Under the pieces are notes generated by a model. That model was given only the letters and a program-made list of their open reading frames with translations, had not been told where the DNA came from and searched no databases. 64,000 nt of DNA from assembly GCF_000737325.1 (NCBI RefSeq), contig NZ_CP011125.1:10263336-10327335 (forward strand). Direction: 5' to 3'. This DNA is from Sandaracinus amylolyticus. Lineage in GTDB: Bacteria; Myxococcota_A; Polyangia; Polyangiales; Sandaracinaceae. The position numbers and the translations under genes were made by a program. Below, piece by piece: positions 34,680-42,695 of this stretch (its first letter is position 1; every line of letters begins with the position of its first letter).

Positions 34680-35855
34680 ATGGGCACGACGTTCGCGGTG
34701 AGCCGGGTGGAGCGCGCGGGATCGCCACTTCCGACGATCGACGCGCGCGATGCGATCGAGTCGCTCTCGCGATCGCGCGTCGAGGCGTGGTCGCGTCCAT
34801 CGTGGGCGGTCGCGCGCGCGTTCGAGTCGCGACCCGAGCTCGTCGATGGCGCGTGGGTCGAGCGCCACGTCGCGATCCACCCGTTCGTCGCGGCGGTGCA
34901 CGCGGCGTTCGACCAGCACCGGCCGCTCGAGCTGTCGCCGGACGCGGTGTGGCTCTGCATCGCGCAGGGCTTCGCGACGCACGTGCAGACGAACGCGGAC
35001 CGACTCCGCGCGCAGCTCGTGTCGCACGAAGGGCGAGAGACGATCGTGGTGCGGCGCGACGACTTCGTGCTCGGCTCGCCCGACAACCCGTGGCCCGAGG
35101 TGTTCACCGCGCTCTCGACGCAGGTCGCGGAGCGCACGGGGGATCTCCACGCGCTCGTGGTGAGCGACTTCTCGACCACCGACGCGACGTCGCGCGCGGC
35201 GAGCGAGATCGCGCTGCTCGCGGCCGCGCAGCCGTACTTCGGCTACCAGATGCACTCGCTTTGCGGCATCCCGGAGATCACGCTCACCGGGACGACCGAC
35301 GACTGGCGGGCGATCGAGCGACGCGCCGCCGCGCTCTCGCGCTTCGATCTCTCGTGGTGGACGGACGCGCTCGCGCCCGTGCTCGCGCAATTCACCCGCG
35401 CATCGCAGGGCGATGTCGACGTCGCGTTCTGGGAGTCGCTCTACAAGCTGAAGAACGCGTCGGGCGGCCCGTACGTGACCGGATGGATCAACGTGCTGCT
35501 CCCGTACGTGGGCGGGCGTGACGAGGCGCGCCGCGGGCGGTTCAGCAAGGCCGAGCTGGCGGGCGCGAGCAAGGCCGAGCGGGCGCGCGTGATCGCGGAG
35601 CTCCTCGCGCGCGACGCGACGATCCGCAATTCCGCGGTCGAGTCCTGGCAGCAGGGCCTGTCCTCGCCGCTCGGCGGAGGCCCGACCACCGACGCGTTGC
35701 CCTCCGGGCTCTCGTGCGTGCCCTTCCTCTGGAAGTTCCTCGCGACCGAGCACCGCATGGAATTCCTCGGCGGCTTCGTGGGCGTCGGGCAAGACCCCGC
35801 GACGATGCGGGTGCGACCCGAGCTCGGCTGGGCGGTGCGACCGGCGCCGCGCTGA
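34680..35855 (+). CDS. DUF4419-domain protein, copy B
   Basis: The 391-residue paralogue of copy A has the same blocks (RHVAIHPFVAAVHAAFDQHR, WLCIAQGFATHVQT, LVVSDFSTTDATSRAASE, FDLSWWTDALAPVLA). It contains an extra segment of about 35 residues (RFSKAELAGASKAERARVIA) just before the conserved LPSGLSCVPFLWKFL. High identity in the middle and divergence at the N-terminal 60 residues indicate an old tandem duplication with later change. No signal peptide or membrane segment. Function unknown. Confidence 0.85.
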   Translation: MGTTFAVSRVERAGSPLPTIDARDAIESLSRSRVEAWSRPSWAVARAFESRPELVDGAWVERHVAIHPFVAAVHAAFDQHRPLELSPDAVWLCIAQGFATHVQTNADRLRAQLVSHEGRETIVVRRDDFVLGSPDNPWPEVFTALSTQVAERTGDLHALVVSDFSTTDATSRAASEIALLAAAQPYFGYQMHSLCGIPEITLTGTTDDWRAIERRAAALSRFDLSWWTDALAPVLAQFTRASQGDVDVAFWESLYKLKNASGGPYVTGWINVLLPYVGGRDEARRGRFSKAELAGASKAERARVIAELLARDATIRNSAVESWQQGLSSPLGGGPTTDALPSGLSCVPFLWKFLATEHRMEFLGGFVGVGQDPATMRVRPELGWAVRPAPR

Positions 35856-35858
35856 CGG

Positions 35859-36107
35859 TCACGCCGCGGCCGCGAGATGGATCTCGCGCCCCTGCGCCGC
35901 CGACGACGCGAGCGCGAGACCGACCAACGTCAGCCGGCAGCGCACCGCGTCTGCGAGCCCGCGCACCTCGAGCCCGCGCAGCGCGGCGCGCGTCTCCTCG
36001 ACGCCGAGGTCCAGACGACGCGCGATGCGCTCCACGTTCGCCGGCCGATTCGCACGCGCGAGCTCGAAGAGGACCACCAGCACCGAGACCATCGTGTTCT
36101 TGTCCAT
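35859..36107 (-). CDS. Small winged-helix/HTH-like protein
   Basis: The 82-residue protein (start MDKNTMVSVL) consists of three helices and a beta wing by eye: VSVLVVLFELARANRPANVE, RIARRLDLGVEETRAALRG, LEVRGLADAVRCRLTLVG. The second and third helices have the spacing of a helix-turn-helix, so it is probably a transcription regulator. Its promoter region contains a GTTCAGT...ACTGAAC inverted repeat that could be its own operator. It converges with DUF4419 copy B (stops 3 bases apart). Confidence 0.65.
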   Translation of the reverse strand: MDKNTMVSVLVVLFELARANRPANVERIARRLDLGVEETRAALRGLEVRGLADAVRCRLTLVGLALASSAAQGREIHLAAAA

Positions 36108-36153
36108 GCGTCGGACCCTACCCGCGCACCTGAACACGAGTCCAGTTTTGTGC

Positions 36154-36177
36154 GTTCAGTGCTCGCGGCTACTGAAC
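36154..36177. promoter_or_regulatory. Operator-like inverted repeat GTTCAGT-N10-ACTGAAC
   Basis: The palindrome has 7-base arms (36154-36160 and 36171-36177) with a 10-base spacer, giving a half-site distance of about 1.6 helical turns. A further half-site TGAAC lies at 36131 and another GTTCAGTG at about 36235. All lie in the unusually AT-rich stretch upstream of the small winged-helix gene and downstream of the DUF1992 gene. Autoregulation is a reasonable guess. Confidence 0.5.
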
Positions 36178-36236
36178 ATCGCGTCGAAGCTCTTGAATTC
36201 AGGCATGAATTCGCCTCGCTCACGGCGCGTGTGTGT

Positions 36237-36602
36237 TCAGTGGTCGTCTTCGTCGGGGAGATTTCCGCGCTCGGGCGCGAGCAGGATCGCTCGACCGGTG
36301 CGCTCCAGGAGGACGTTCCGCTCGATTTCCGCGTCGCGCAGCGCACGCCGCAGCTCCGAGCGCTCGTCGTCGCTCGTCGCGTTCGCGAGCGCGCCGCGCA
36401 GCTGCTCGACCTCGATCATGCGATCGACCTCCGGCGGCGCGCCGCCGACGCTCGCCGCGACGCGCGCGTCCATCCGCGCCTCCGCGGGCAGCCCCGAGAG
36501 ATCGTCGTCCTGCATCGGACGACCACGACCGCGCAGTCGATCGAAGACCCCGCGCGCTCTCGCCTCGCGGATGCGCGCTTCGATCAGATCGACCCACCGC
36601 AT
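36237..36602 (-). CDS. DUF1992 (DnaJ-C28-type) domain protein
   Basis: The 121-residue protein begins MRWVDLIEARIREARARG and has the DUF1992 signature RGRGRPMQDDDLSGLPAEARMDARV, given here only as a position marker at residues 26-50, followed by GAPPEVDRMIEVEQLRGAL. The domain is shared with eukaryotic DNAJC28, but no J domain is present, as usual in bacteria. A coiled helical tail follows. Function unknown, perhaps chaperone-associated. It is divergent from rsgA with an 85-base gap. Confidence 0.82.
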   Translation of the reverse strand: MRWVDLIEARIREARARGVFDRLRGRGRPMQDDDLSGLPAEARMDARVAASVGGAPPEVDRMIEVEQLRGALANATSDDERSELRRALRDAEIERNVLLERTGRAILLAPERGNLPDEDDH

Positions 36603-36687
36603 GCGCAGAGCATGAGGCGCGCGGCGCGTCTCGTCAGCACGCGCCCACGTGGCCACGCGGCTTCGCGTCTCGTAGCCTGCGCGACGA

Positions 36688-37611
36688 ATGAGCGATCGGA
36701 TCACGGGGCGGGTGCTGCGCGCGACGGCGGGGTTCTTCCGCGTGCGCACCGCCGAGGGCGACGTCGAGTGCCGCATGCGCGGTCGCCTCAAGAAGGAGCG
36801 CGCGGACACCGATCTCGCGGTGATCGGCGATCTCGTCGCGATCGAGAAGAGCGGCGACACCGGGGTCATCGTCGAGGTCGAGCCGCGCGGGACGAAGTTC
36901 TCGCGGCTGCATCCGACCTCGCGCGGGCGTGCGATCGAGGACGTGCTCGTCGCGAACCTCGATCAGGTGCTGCTCGTGTTCTCGGCGAGCCTTCCGCGCA
37001 TGAACCCGCGGCTCGTCGATCGGTTCCTCGTCGTCGCCGAGCACAACGACGTCGCCGCGGTGATCGTCGCGACGAAGATGGACGAGCCCGAGGCGCACGA
37101 CGCGCGCGAGCGCTTCGGTGTCTACGAGCGCATCGGCTATCCGGTGCTCTACACGAGCGCGAAGGAAGGCGTCGGCGTCGACTCGGTGCGCGCGCGTCTC
37201 GCGGGGCGCATCTCCGCGCTCACCGGACCTTCCGGCGCGGGCAAGAGCAGCATGCTCAACGCGGTGCAGCCCGGGCTCGCGCTCGCGGTCGGCGAGATCG
37301 GCGACATGGTCCGCAAGGGTCGTCACACCACGCGCGTCGCCGAGCTGCATCCGCTCGAGGGCGCCGAGGACGGCTTCGTCGCGGACACGCCGGGCATCCG
37401 AGAGCTCGCGTCGTTCGCCATCCCGCCGCGCGAGCTCGCGCGCTGCTTCGTCGATCTGCGCCCGTTCCTCGGCGACTGCGCGTTCGGCGACTGCGTGCAC
37501 GATCGCGAGCCCGAGTGCGCGGTGCGCGCCGCCGTCGAGCGCGGCGAGATCGCGCCCGAGCGATACGACAGCTACCTGCGCCAGCTCCGGGGCGAAGATC
37601 TGCGCGCCTGA
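36688..37611 (+). CDS. rsgA: Ribosome small-subunit-dependent GTPase RsgA
   Basis: The 307-residue protein has an N-terminal OB fold (residues 1-75), then a circularly permuted GTPase with G4 first (VIVATKMD, residues 126-132), G5 YTSAKEG, G1 GPSGAGKSS (180-188) and G3 DTPG (233-236). The C-terminal zinc finger uses C264, C269, H271 and C277. RsgA matures the 30S subunit and helps release assembly factors. The G4 motif reads TKMD where NKxD is standard; the Asp that selects guanine is kept. A TAGCCT hexamer lies 9 bases before the ATG. Confidence 0.93.
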   Translation: MSDRITGRVLRATAGFFRVRTAEGDVECRMRGRLKKERADTDLAVIGDLVAIEKSGDTGVIVEVEPRGTKFSRLHPTSRGRAIEDVLVANLDQVLLVFSASLPRMNPRLVDRFLVVAEHNDVAAVIVATKMDEPEAHDARERFGVYERIGYPVLYTSAKEGVGVDSVRARLAGRISALTGPSGAGKSSMLNAVQPGLALAVGEIGDMVRKGRHTTRVAELHPLEGAEDGFVADTPGIRELASFAIPPRELARCFVDLRPFLGDCAFGDCVHDREPECAVRAAVERGEIAPERYDSYLRQLRGEDLRA

Positions 37612-37647
37612 CGTCGACGAGATACGCTGGTCCGCTGGAGGTGGGCC

Positions 37648-38853
37648 TTGCTCGGACGTCCCTGGACCGGCGCGATGATCACGACGACGCTCTCGCTGGC
37701 GCTCGTCTCGGGCTGCGACTGCTCGGGCGATACCGGTGGCGGTCCATGCGCGACCACGCCCGAGTGCGACGACGGCGAGGTGTGCGTCGAGGGGCGGTGC
37801 GCGCCTCGCGACGACGGCGGCGCGAGCGACGCGGCGATCACCGGCGACGCGATGCGGCCGACCGGCAACGACGCCGGGCCGTGCCGCGCGATCAACGCCG
37901 AGTCCACGGTGGAGTCGATCCCGGTCGACATCATCATCGTGATCGACAACTCGGGCTCCATGGACGACGAGGCGGCCGAGGTGCGCCGCAACATCAATCG
38001 CTTCGCCGAGATCATCGCGGCGAGCGGGCTCGACTATCGCGTCGTGCTCATCAGCCGCGAGGACGGCGACACCGGCGTGTGCGTCCCCGAGCCGCTCGGC
38101 TCCGGCGAGCCCGACTGCGCGAGCGGGCCCGAGGGACGCTTGCTCGCGATCCACGAGTCCGTCGGCTCGCACGACGCGCCCGACCTCGTGCTCGAGCACT
38201 ACCCCGAGTACCGCGACTTCCTGCGCGCCGAGGCCGCGAAGGTGTTCCTGTGGATCACCGACGACGAAGCGGACGAGTACACGGCCGACGAGTTCCGCGC
38301 CGCGCTCGCCGACCTCGAGCCTGCGGGGATGTTCGAGCGGACGATCCACGACGCGATCGTCGGGTTCTACGGCGACGCGCCCGCGGACTGGTCGGACGAG
38401 GACACCGGCACCTGCGACACGCTCGCGAACGTCGGCACGACCTACCTGCGCCTCGCGGCCTGTCTCACCGACGGCGATGCGCCGATCGCCGGCTGCATCA
38501 GCGGCAGCCGTGGGCGCGTCTGCGAGACCGACTGGACGGTGATCTTCGAGGACATCGCGCGCGGCGTCGTCGCGGGCGTGCCGGTCGTGTGCGAGTTCGA
38601 AGTGCCCGATCCGCCCGAGGGCCTCACGCTCGATCTCGACGCGATCGGCGTGACCTATCGCTCGGGCGACGCCGTGCGCGCCGAGCTGACCCGCGTGGAC
38701 GGAGCGGGTGCGTGCACTGCGAGCGGCTGGTACTTCGACGATCCCGTCGCGCCCACCACGATGTCGCTCTGCCCCGACGTGTGCCGCACGGTGCAGGCCG
38801 ATCCCGACGCGCGGCTCGACATCGCGCTGGGCTGCGATCCGCGCCTCGACTGA
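37648..38853 (+). CDS. vWA-domain lipoprotein
   Basis: The 401-residue protein starts at TTG, supported by GGAGG 7 bases upstream; the next ATG (37675) would leave a signal peptide without positive charge. Lipobox LVSGC gives C23. A short Cys-rich EGF-like stretch follows (CATTPECDDGEVCVEGRC), then a von Willebrand A domain with complete MIDAS DNSGS (D100, S102, S104) and an acidic, Cys-containing body to the end. Members bind metals and partner proteins at the cell surface. Three REP-like hairpins lie directly downstream. Confidence 0.85.
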   Translation: MLGRPWTGAMITTTLSLALVSGCDCSGDTGGGPCATTPECDDGEVCVEGRCAPRDDGGASDAAITGDAMRPTGNDAGPCRAINAESTVESIPVDIIIVIDNSGSMDDEAAEVRRNINRFAEIIAASGLDYRVVLISREDGDTGVCVPEPLGSGEPDCASGPEGRLLAIHESVGSHDAPDLVLEHYPEYRDFLRAEAAKVFLWITDDEADEYTADEFRAALADLEPAGMFERTIHDAIVGFYGDAPADWSDEDTGTCDTLANVGTTYLRLAACLTDGDAPIAGCISGSRGRVCETDWTVIFEDIARGVVAGVPVVCEFEVPDPPEGLTLDLDAIGVTYRSGDAVRAELTRVDGAGACTASGWYFDDPVAPTTMSLCPDVCRTVQADPDARLDIALGCDPRLD

Positions 38854-38870
38854 GCGAGTGTCCAAGTCGC

Positions 38871-39133
38871 TCGCCGGCGCAGAGCCCTCCGTACGCGTGC
38901 GGCGCACGCTGCCGTGCGGGCGCTGCGCCAGCGAGCACTCCAGCTGGACTGATCGGCTCGCCCGCGCAGAGCCCTCCCGTACGCGTGCAGCGCACGCTGC
39001 CGTGCGGGCGCTGCGCCAGCGAGCACTCCAGCTGGACTGATCGGCTCGCCGGCGCAGAGCCCTCCCGTACGCGTGCGGCGCACGCTGCCGTGCGGGCCCT
39101 GCGCCAGCGAGCACTCCAGCTGGACTGATCGGC
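38871..39133. repeat. Three tandem 87/88-base REP-like palindromic repeats
   Basis: Units start at 38871, 38958 and 39046, with periods of 87 and 88, and are nearly identical. Each unit folds strongly: GCGCAG pairs with CTGCGC, CCCGTACG with CGTGCGGG, and CGTGC with GCACG around a 3-base loop, giving hairpins at 38877-38928, 38964-39016 and 39052-39104. The 305-base gap between the vWA gene and the next gene contains little else. They may terminate or stabilise the upstream transcript, or be a dispersed palindromic repeat family. Confidence 0.85.
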
Positions 39134-39158
39134 ACGCGGCGTGCGGAGCAGGGTCCGC

Positions 39159-40361
39159 ATGCACTTCGGAATCGCAGGAGAATCGCCGAGATCGCGCGTC
39201 GAGAGCGCGCGCTCCGCGATCGAGACCTGGTCGGCGACCGCGCGATGGAGGCACGGCGCTGCGGCGTGGTGGTCGCAGCGCGCGTCGCTCGCGAGCTCGC
39301 TCGTGGCGCTCGCGCTCGGCTGCGGAACGACGCCGAGCACCGAGCTCGACGCCACCGTCCCAGCTGCGCAGGACGCGGCGCGCGACGACGACGCGGGCGC
39401 GTCCGATCCGATCGACGCGAGCGCGCCTCCGACGTGTCCGTGCTTCGACGGCGAAGGCACGTACTGCGAAGCATCGATCGCCGCGCGCGCGGCCGCGGAG
39501 GGCTGCGTCGTCGGCGACGTGGGCGCCGAAGGAGCGCGTGTCTTCGCGTGCGACGCGTCGGGATGGCGCGCCGGCGAGGCGTGCGCGAACGGATGCGAGA
39601 TCGGCGAGAGCGGCGCGAGCGCAGCGTGCGCGCTGCCGGAGTGCGAGTGCTTCGTGCGGAGCGCGTGGTGCGGCGCGAGCGCCGCGCGTCACGGCCTCAC
39701 GCTCGACCCGCCGTGCCGCGTCCCGCTCGCGGCCGATCACGACGACGACGTGCTCGGGTGCGACGGCACGACGTGGATCGTGCAGAGCGAGTGCGAGGAG
39801 GGCTGCCACGAAGCGCCCACCGGCACCGCCGACGCGTGCAACGAGGATCGCGGAACGCCCGCGGATCCCGGCTGGCCCGACTGCCCGCACCGCGCGCTGC
39901 TGCACTACGGCATCCACCCCGAGGCCTCGGATCGCCTGCGCTGCGCCGGCATCACCGCGGACCGCATCACCCAGACGATCGGCAACGCGGCCGCCTCCGC
40001 GGGCTTCCACGCGTCCGACGGAACCGCCGACGGAATGCCGTACACCGCCGCGATCGATCTGCGCACGCGCGACATGAGCGAGAGCGAGATCCGCGTGCTG
40101 CTCGATCGCCTCGGCACCCACGGCTTCGCGGCGTGGTACCGCAAGCCGGGCAGCGACGGATGGCCCTCGAGCCAGGCGCCGCACATCCACGCGGTGTTCG
40201 CGGGCGTGCCGATGAAGTCGGAGCTGCGCAGCCAGGTGCGCGACTTCCTGCTCGGCCGGAACGGCCTCTCGTCGCACGATCCGTATCGGTTCTGGACCCC
40301 GAGCCCCGCGATCCTCGAGACCGTGCGGCTCCTCTACTCGCGCAACTACACGCCGCCGTAG
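39159..40361 (+). CDS. Cys-rich lipoprotein with M15-like (D-Ala-D-Ala peptidase) C-terminal domain
   Basis: The 400-residue protein has a long N-region, then ASLASSLVALALGCG as likely lipobox near residue 53, and an acidic linker. Two Cys-rich modules follow (CFDGEGTYCEASIAARAAAE, CFVRSAWCGASAARHG). The last 130 residues contain FHASDGTADGMPYTAAIDL (H284, D300) and APHIHAVF (H342, H344). This spacing is like the zinc ligands of M15 peptidases, so a peptidoglycan amidase/peptidase role is possible. The assignment is tentative. ATG 39159 was chosen over GTG 39141. Confidence 0.65.
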   Translation: MHFGIAGESPRSRVESARSAIETWSATARWRHGAAAWWSQRASLASSLVALALGCGTTPSTELDATVPAAQDAARDDDAGASDPIDASAPPTCPCFDGEGTYCEASIAARAAAEGCVVGDVGAEGARVFACDASGWRAGEACANGCEIGESGASAACALPECECFVRSAWCGASAARHGLTLDPPCRVPLAADHDDDVLGCDGTTWIVQSECEEGCHEAPTGTADACNEDRGTPADPGWPDCPHRALLHYGIHPEASDRLRCAGITADRITQTIGNAAASAGFHASDGTADGMPYTAAIDLRTRDMSESEIRVLLDRLGTHGFAAWYRKPGSDGWPSSQAPHIHAVFAGVPMKSELRSQVRDFLLGRNGLSSHDPYRFWTPSPAILETVRLLYSRNYTPP

Positions 40362-40375
40362 TACCGTCGCCGGAC

Positions 40376-40771
40376 GTGGCATCCATCCGCTTCGACGACT
40401 CGCAGTTCCCGCTCGTCGTGACGGAGTGGCCCGACGGCGAGATCACCGACGCCGAGCTCGAGCAGTGGATCGCGAAGTGCACCGCTGGCTGGCCACGGGG
40501 CCGTCAGATCACGCTGCACCTCGGGATGCGCGCGACCGGGCTCACGTCGCTGCAGCGAAAGCGCATGAGCGAGTTCGCGAAGACGAACGAGCGCATGCTC
40601 GCGAAGGTGATCGTCGCGACCGCGATCGTCGCGGACTCGCCGGTCGTGCGCGGGATCATCACCGCGATCAACTGGCTCGCGCCTCCGCCCTACGCGCAGC
40701 GCGTGTTCGCGCGTCGCGGCGAGGCGGAGACGTGGCTGCGCGAGCAGCTCGCGGCCGATCGCGCCGCGTGA
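40376..40771 (+). CDS. STAS/SEC14-like small soluble protein
   Basis: The 131-residue protein (GTG start, with TACCGT ending 8 bases upstream) has the layout of small STAS/SpoIIAA-like proteins seen in myxobacteria: VVTEWPDGEITDAELEQWIA, a strand ITLHLGMRA, then TSLQRKRMSEFAKTNERML and AKVIVATAIVADSPVVRG. No phosphorylatable serine motif is clear. Cytoplasmic. Function unknown. It starts 14 bases after the M15-like gene and ends before a strong hairpin. Confidence 0.65.
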   Translation: MASIRFDDSQFPLVVTEWPDGEITDAELEQWIAKCTAGWPRGRQITLHLGMRATGLTSLQRKRMSEFAKTNERMLAKVIVATAIVADSPVVRGIITAINWLAPPPYAQRVFARRGEAETWLREQLAADRAA

Positions 40772-40854
40772 GACGCGTTTTCGGGTCGCGGCTCGCGGCG
40801 TCTCGAGCACGAGCAAGCGGGGTGGGGGCCCGCGCGTCGTGTTTGGGGTGGCGG

Positions 40855-40880
40855 CCCCGATCCGGCTTCGCCGGTCGGGG
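40855..40880 (+). terminator. Strong hairpin between two convergent genes
   Basis: CCCCGA and CCGGC pair with TCGGGG and GCCGG around a TTC loop, with a single T bulge. No T-run follows on either strand. Its place between convergent stops (40771 and 40894) fits a bidirectional terminator. Confidence 0.55.
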
Positions 40881-40893
40881 GAGGGGCGCAAGC

Positions 40894-42141
40894 TCAGCGC
40901 TCTTCGACGTGGACGAGCGAGCTCCACGTCTCGAGCGCCCACTCGCGATCGTCGTCCTTCGTGATCACGACCGTGCCGAACGCGGCGTGCGCGCCGAGCG
41001 CGGCGTGCGCGTGGAGCTGCACGAGCCGCTGCCCGTCCTCTTCGCCGTCCGCGAAGCGCGCGACCGCGCGCAGCGGACCGCGATCGAAGCCCATCAGGTC
41101 GCCCTCGCCCTCGATCTCCGGGAGCGCAGCGAGCGTCTTGTCGCTGCTCGTCGTGCCCTCGACCTCGAGCGAGTTGAACCACACCGATCGCGACGCGTCC
41201 CACGCGACCCAGGTGCCGCGCTCTTCCCAGCGCTCCGCGAGCTCGCCGGGCACGCGCATCGACCAGCCGCCCGAGAGCGTCACGCGCACCGGGTTGCGGC
41301 GGTAGCCGATCGCCGCCGCGGGAGGCAGCGCGCTCGCGCGCAGGTGCACGCGCGTCGCGCGCAGCGAGTCCTCGCCGAGGCGCTCGAGCAGCTCGCTCTG
41401 CTCGCGCCACGGCCACTCGAGGTCGGGCGCGAGCGTCTGCCCACGATCGAGCCAGCCGAGGACGCGCTCGAAGAGCGCGCGCTCGGCGTCGAGGATCGGA
41501 GGGCGCCACCGCACGTCGATCCACATCGCCGCGATCGCCGCGTCGCGCAGCGTCTTCGCGGTCTCGCCGTGCTCCCACCACGGGAAGACGTCGATGCCGT
41601 CGCCGGGCGTGCGCGCGACGCGCTCGATCCACGCGACGTCGCGCGGTCCCATCGGCGTGGCGAGCACGCCCGGGTGCTCGAAGATCGTGCCCTCCGGCAG
41701 CGAGAGCTGCACGCCGCGGACGCCGCGCGCGTGAAGCGAGAGGATCTCCATCGCGGTGGTCGCGAGCCAGATCTTCGTCGCGTCCTCGAGCGCGCGGCGA
41801 TCGCGCGACTCGAAGTAGCCGCTCTCGTCCTCGACGTGATCCCACGCGATGCCGAGCGCGTCGCTCGCCGCGTGGAGCAGCTCCGCGACGTGCGCGTGGT
41901 AGCCGGGCCCCGCGGTGCCGGTGGTCGCCTCGACCACGATCCGGCCGCGCCCGACATCGATCACGCGCAGCGGCTCGGCCGCGGGATGGATCGCGAGCGC
42001 GAGCAGAGGTCGTCCGTCTTCGTCCTCGGCGCGGCTCGCGAGCGGCACGAACGCGCCTCCACGCGAGGTCGCGAAGGCCTCGATCGCATCGAGCGCGCCG
42101 CTCTCACGACACGCTCCACGCAGCAGGATCGCGGTGCCCAT
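40894..42141 (-). CDS. Hypothetical soluble protein, 415 residues
   Basis: I do not recognise this family. The protein has no signal peptide or membrane helix. Its sequence is balanced and well conserved in style with neighbouring genes: VIDVGRGRIVVEATTGTAGP, HARGVRGVQLSLPEGTIFEH, GDGIDVFPWWEHGETAKTLR, and WVAWDASRSVWFNSLEVEG, with a C-terminal beta-rich part containing many His/Ala (LVQLHAHAALGAHAAFG). It may be a two-domain protein with a break near residue 260. It is transcribed away from the Fur-family gene, 98 bases apart. Confidence 0.72.
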   Translation of the reverse strand: MGTAILLRGACRESGALDAIEAFATSRGGAFVPLASRAEDEDGRPLLALAIHPAAEPLRVIDVGRGRIVVEATTGTAGPGYHAHVAELLHAASDALGIAWDHVEDESGYFESRDRRALEDATKIWLATTAMEILSLHARGVRGVQLSLPEGTIFEHPGVLATPMGPRDVAWIERVARTPGDGIDVFPWWEHGETAKTLRDAAIAAMWIDVRWRPPILDAERALFERVLGWLDRGQTLAPDLEWPWREQSELLERLGEDSLRATRVHLRASALPPAAAIGYRRNPVRVTLSGGWSMRVPGELAERWEERGTWVAWDASRSVWFNSLEVEGTTSSDKTLAALPEIEGEGDLMGFDRGPLRAVARFADGEEDGQRLVQLHAHAALGAHAAFGTVVITKDDDREWALETWSSLVHVEER

Positions 42142-42239
42142 GGCGGCGCGAGCCTGACGCGCGCGCGTGCGCCGGTCGAGCCCGCCGCGCCACGCATTCC
42201 GTGGTAGGGTGCCCCGATCGTACGCACTGCGTTGGAACG

Positions 42240-42695
42240 ATGACTTCGAACACCACGATCTCGCGAATCGAGCGACGCTGCATCGAGAAGGGGCTTCGGA
42301 TGACCGAGCAGCGCCGCATCATCGCGCGCGTGCTCTCGGAGTCCGACGATCACCCGGACGTCGAGACCGTCTACGCGCGCGCGAGCGCGGTGGACAAGCG
42401 CATCGGGCTCGCGACGGTGTACCGCACGCTGCGCCTGTTCGAGGAAGCGAGCATCCTCGAGCGCCACGACTTCGGTGACGGCCGCGCGCGCTACGAAGAG
42501 GCGCCCGAGGAGCACCACGATCACCTGATCGACGTGCAGAGCGGGCGCGTCATCGAGTTCACGAGCCCGGAGATCGAGGCGCTCCAGAAGAAGGTCGCCG
42601 AGCAGCTCGGGTTCCGCCTGATCGATCATCGCCTCGAGCTCTACGGCGTGCCGATCGGCAGCGAGACCGAGGTCGATCCGCGCAAGAAGAGCTGA
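42240..42695 (+). CDS. Fur-family metal-responsive regulator
   Basis: The 151-residue protein has the Fur winged helix (GLRMTEQRRIIARVLSES, GLATVYRTLRLFEEASIL). The dimerisation domain carries the regulatory metal ligands EEHHDHLIDVQSGRVIEF (H92-H95). Its only cysteine is C14, so the structural CxxC zinc site of many Fur/PerR proteins is missing, as in some alphaproteobacterial Fur proteins. That makes Fur (iron) or Mur more likely than PerR or Zur. The start ATG is preceded by GGAA. It is back-to-back with the TPR gene: TGATCA carries both stops. Confidence 0.87.
   Translation: MTSNTTISRIERRCIEKGLRMTEQRRIIARVLSESDDHPDVETVYARASAVDKRIGLATVYRTLRLFEEASILERHDFGDGRARYEEAPEEHHDHLIDVQSGRVIEFTSPEIEALQKKVAEQLGFRLIDHRLELYGVPIGSETEVDPRKKS

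Noticed and set aside
35877-39128. Long plus-strand frame of about 1083 residues over the winged-helix, DUF1992, RsgA and vWA genes
   Set aside because: Composition is Arg-rich shadow sequence and it contradicts clear motifs (RsgA, vWA MIDAS) in another frame.
39159-39330. Reading the 38871-39133 repeats as the N-terminus of the following lipoprotein
   Set aside because: Each repeat unit carries TGA in the frame that joins them and the 87/88 periods shift the frame, so no continuous protein results.
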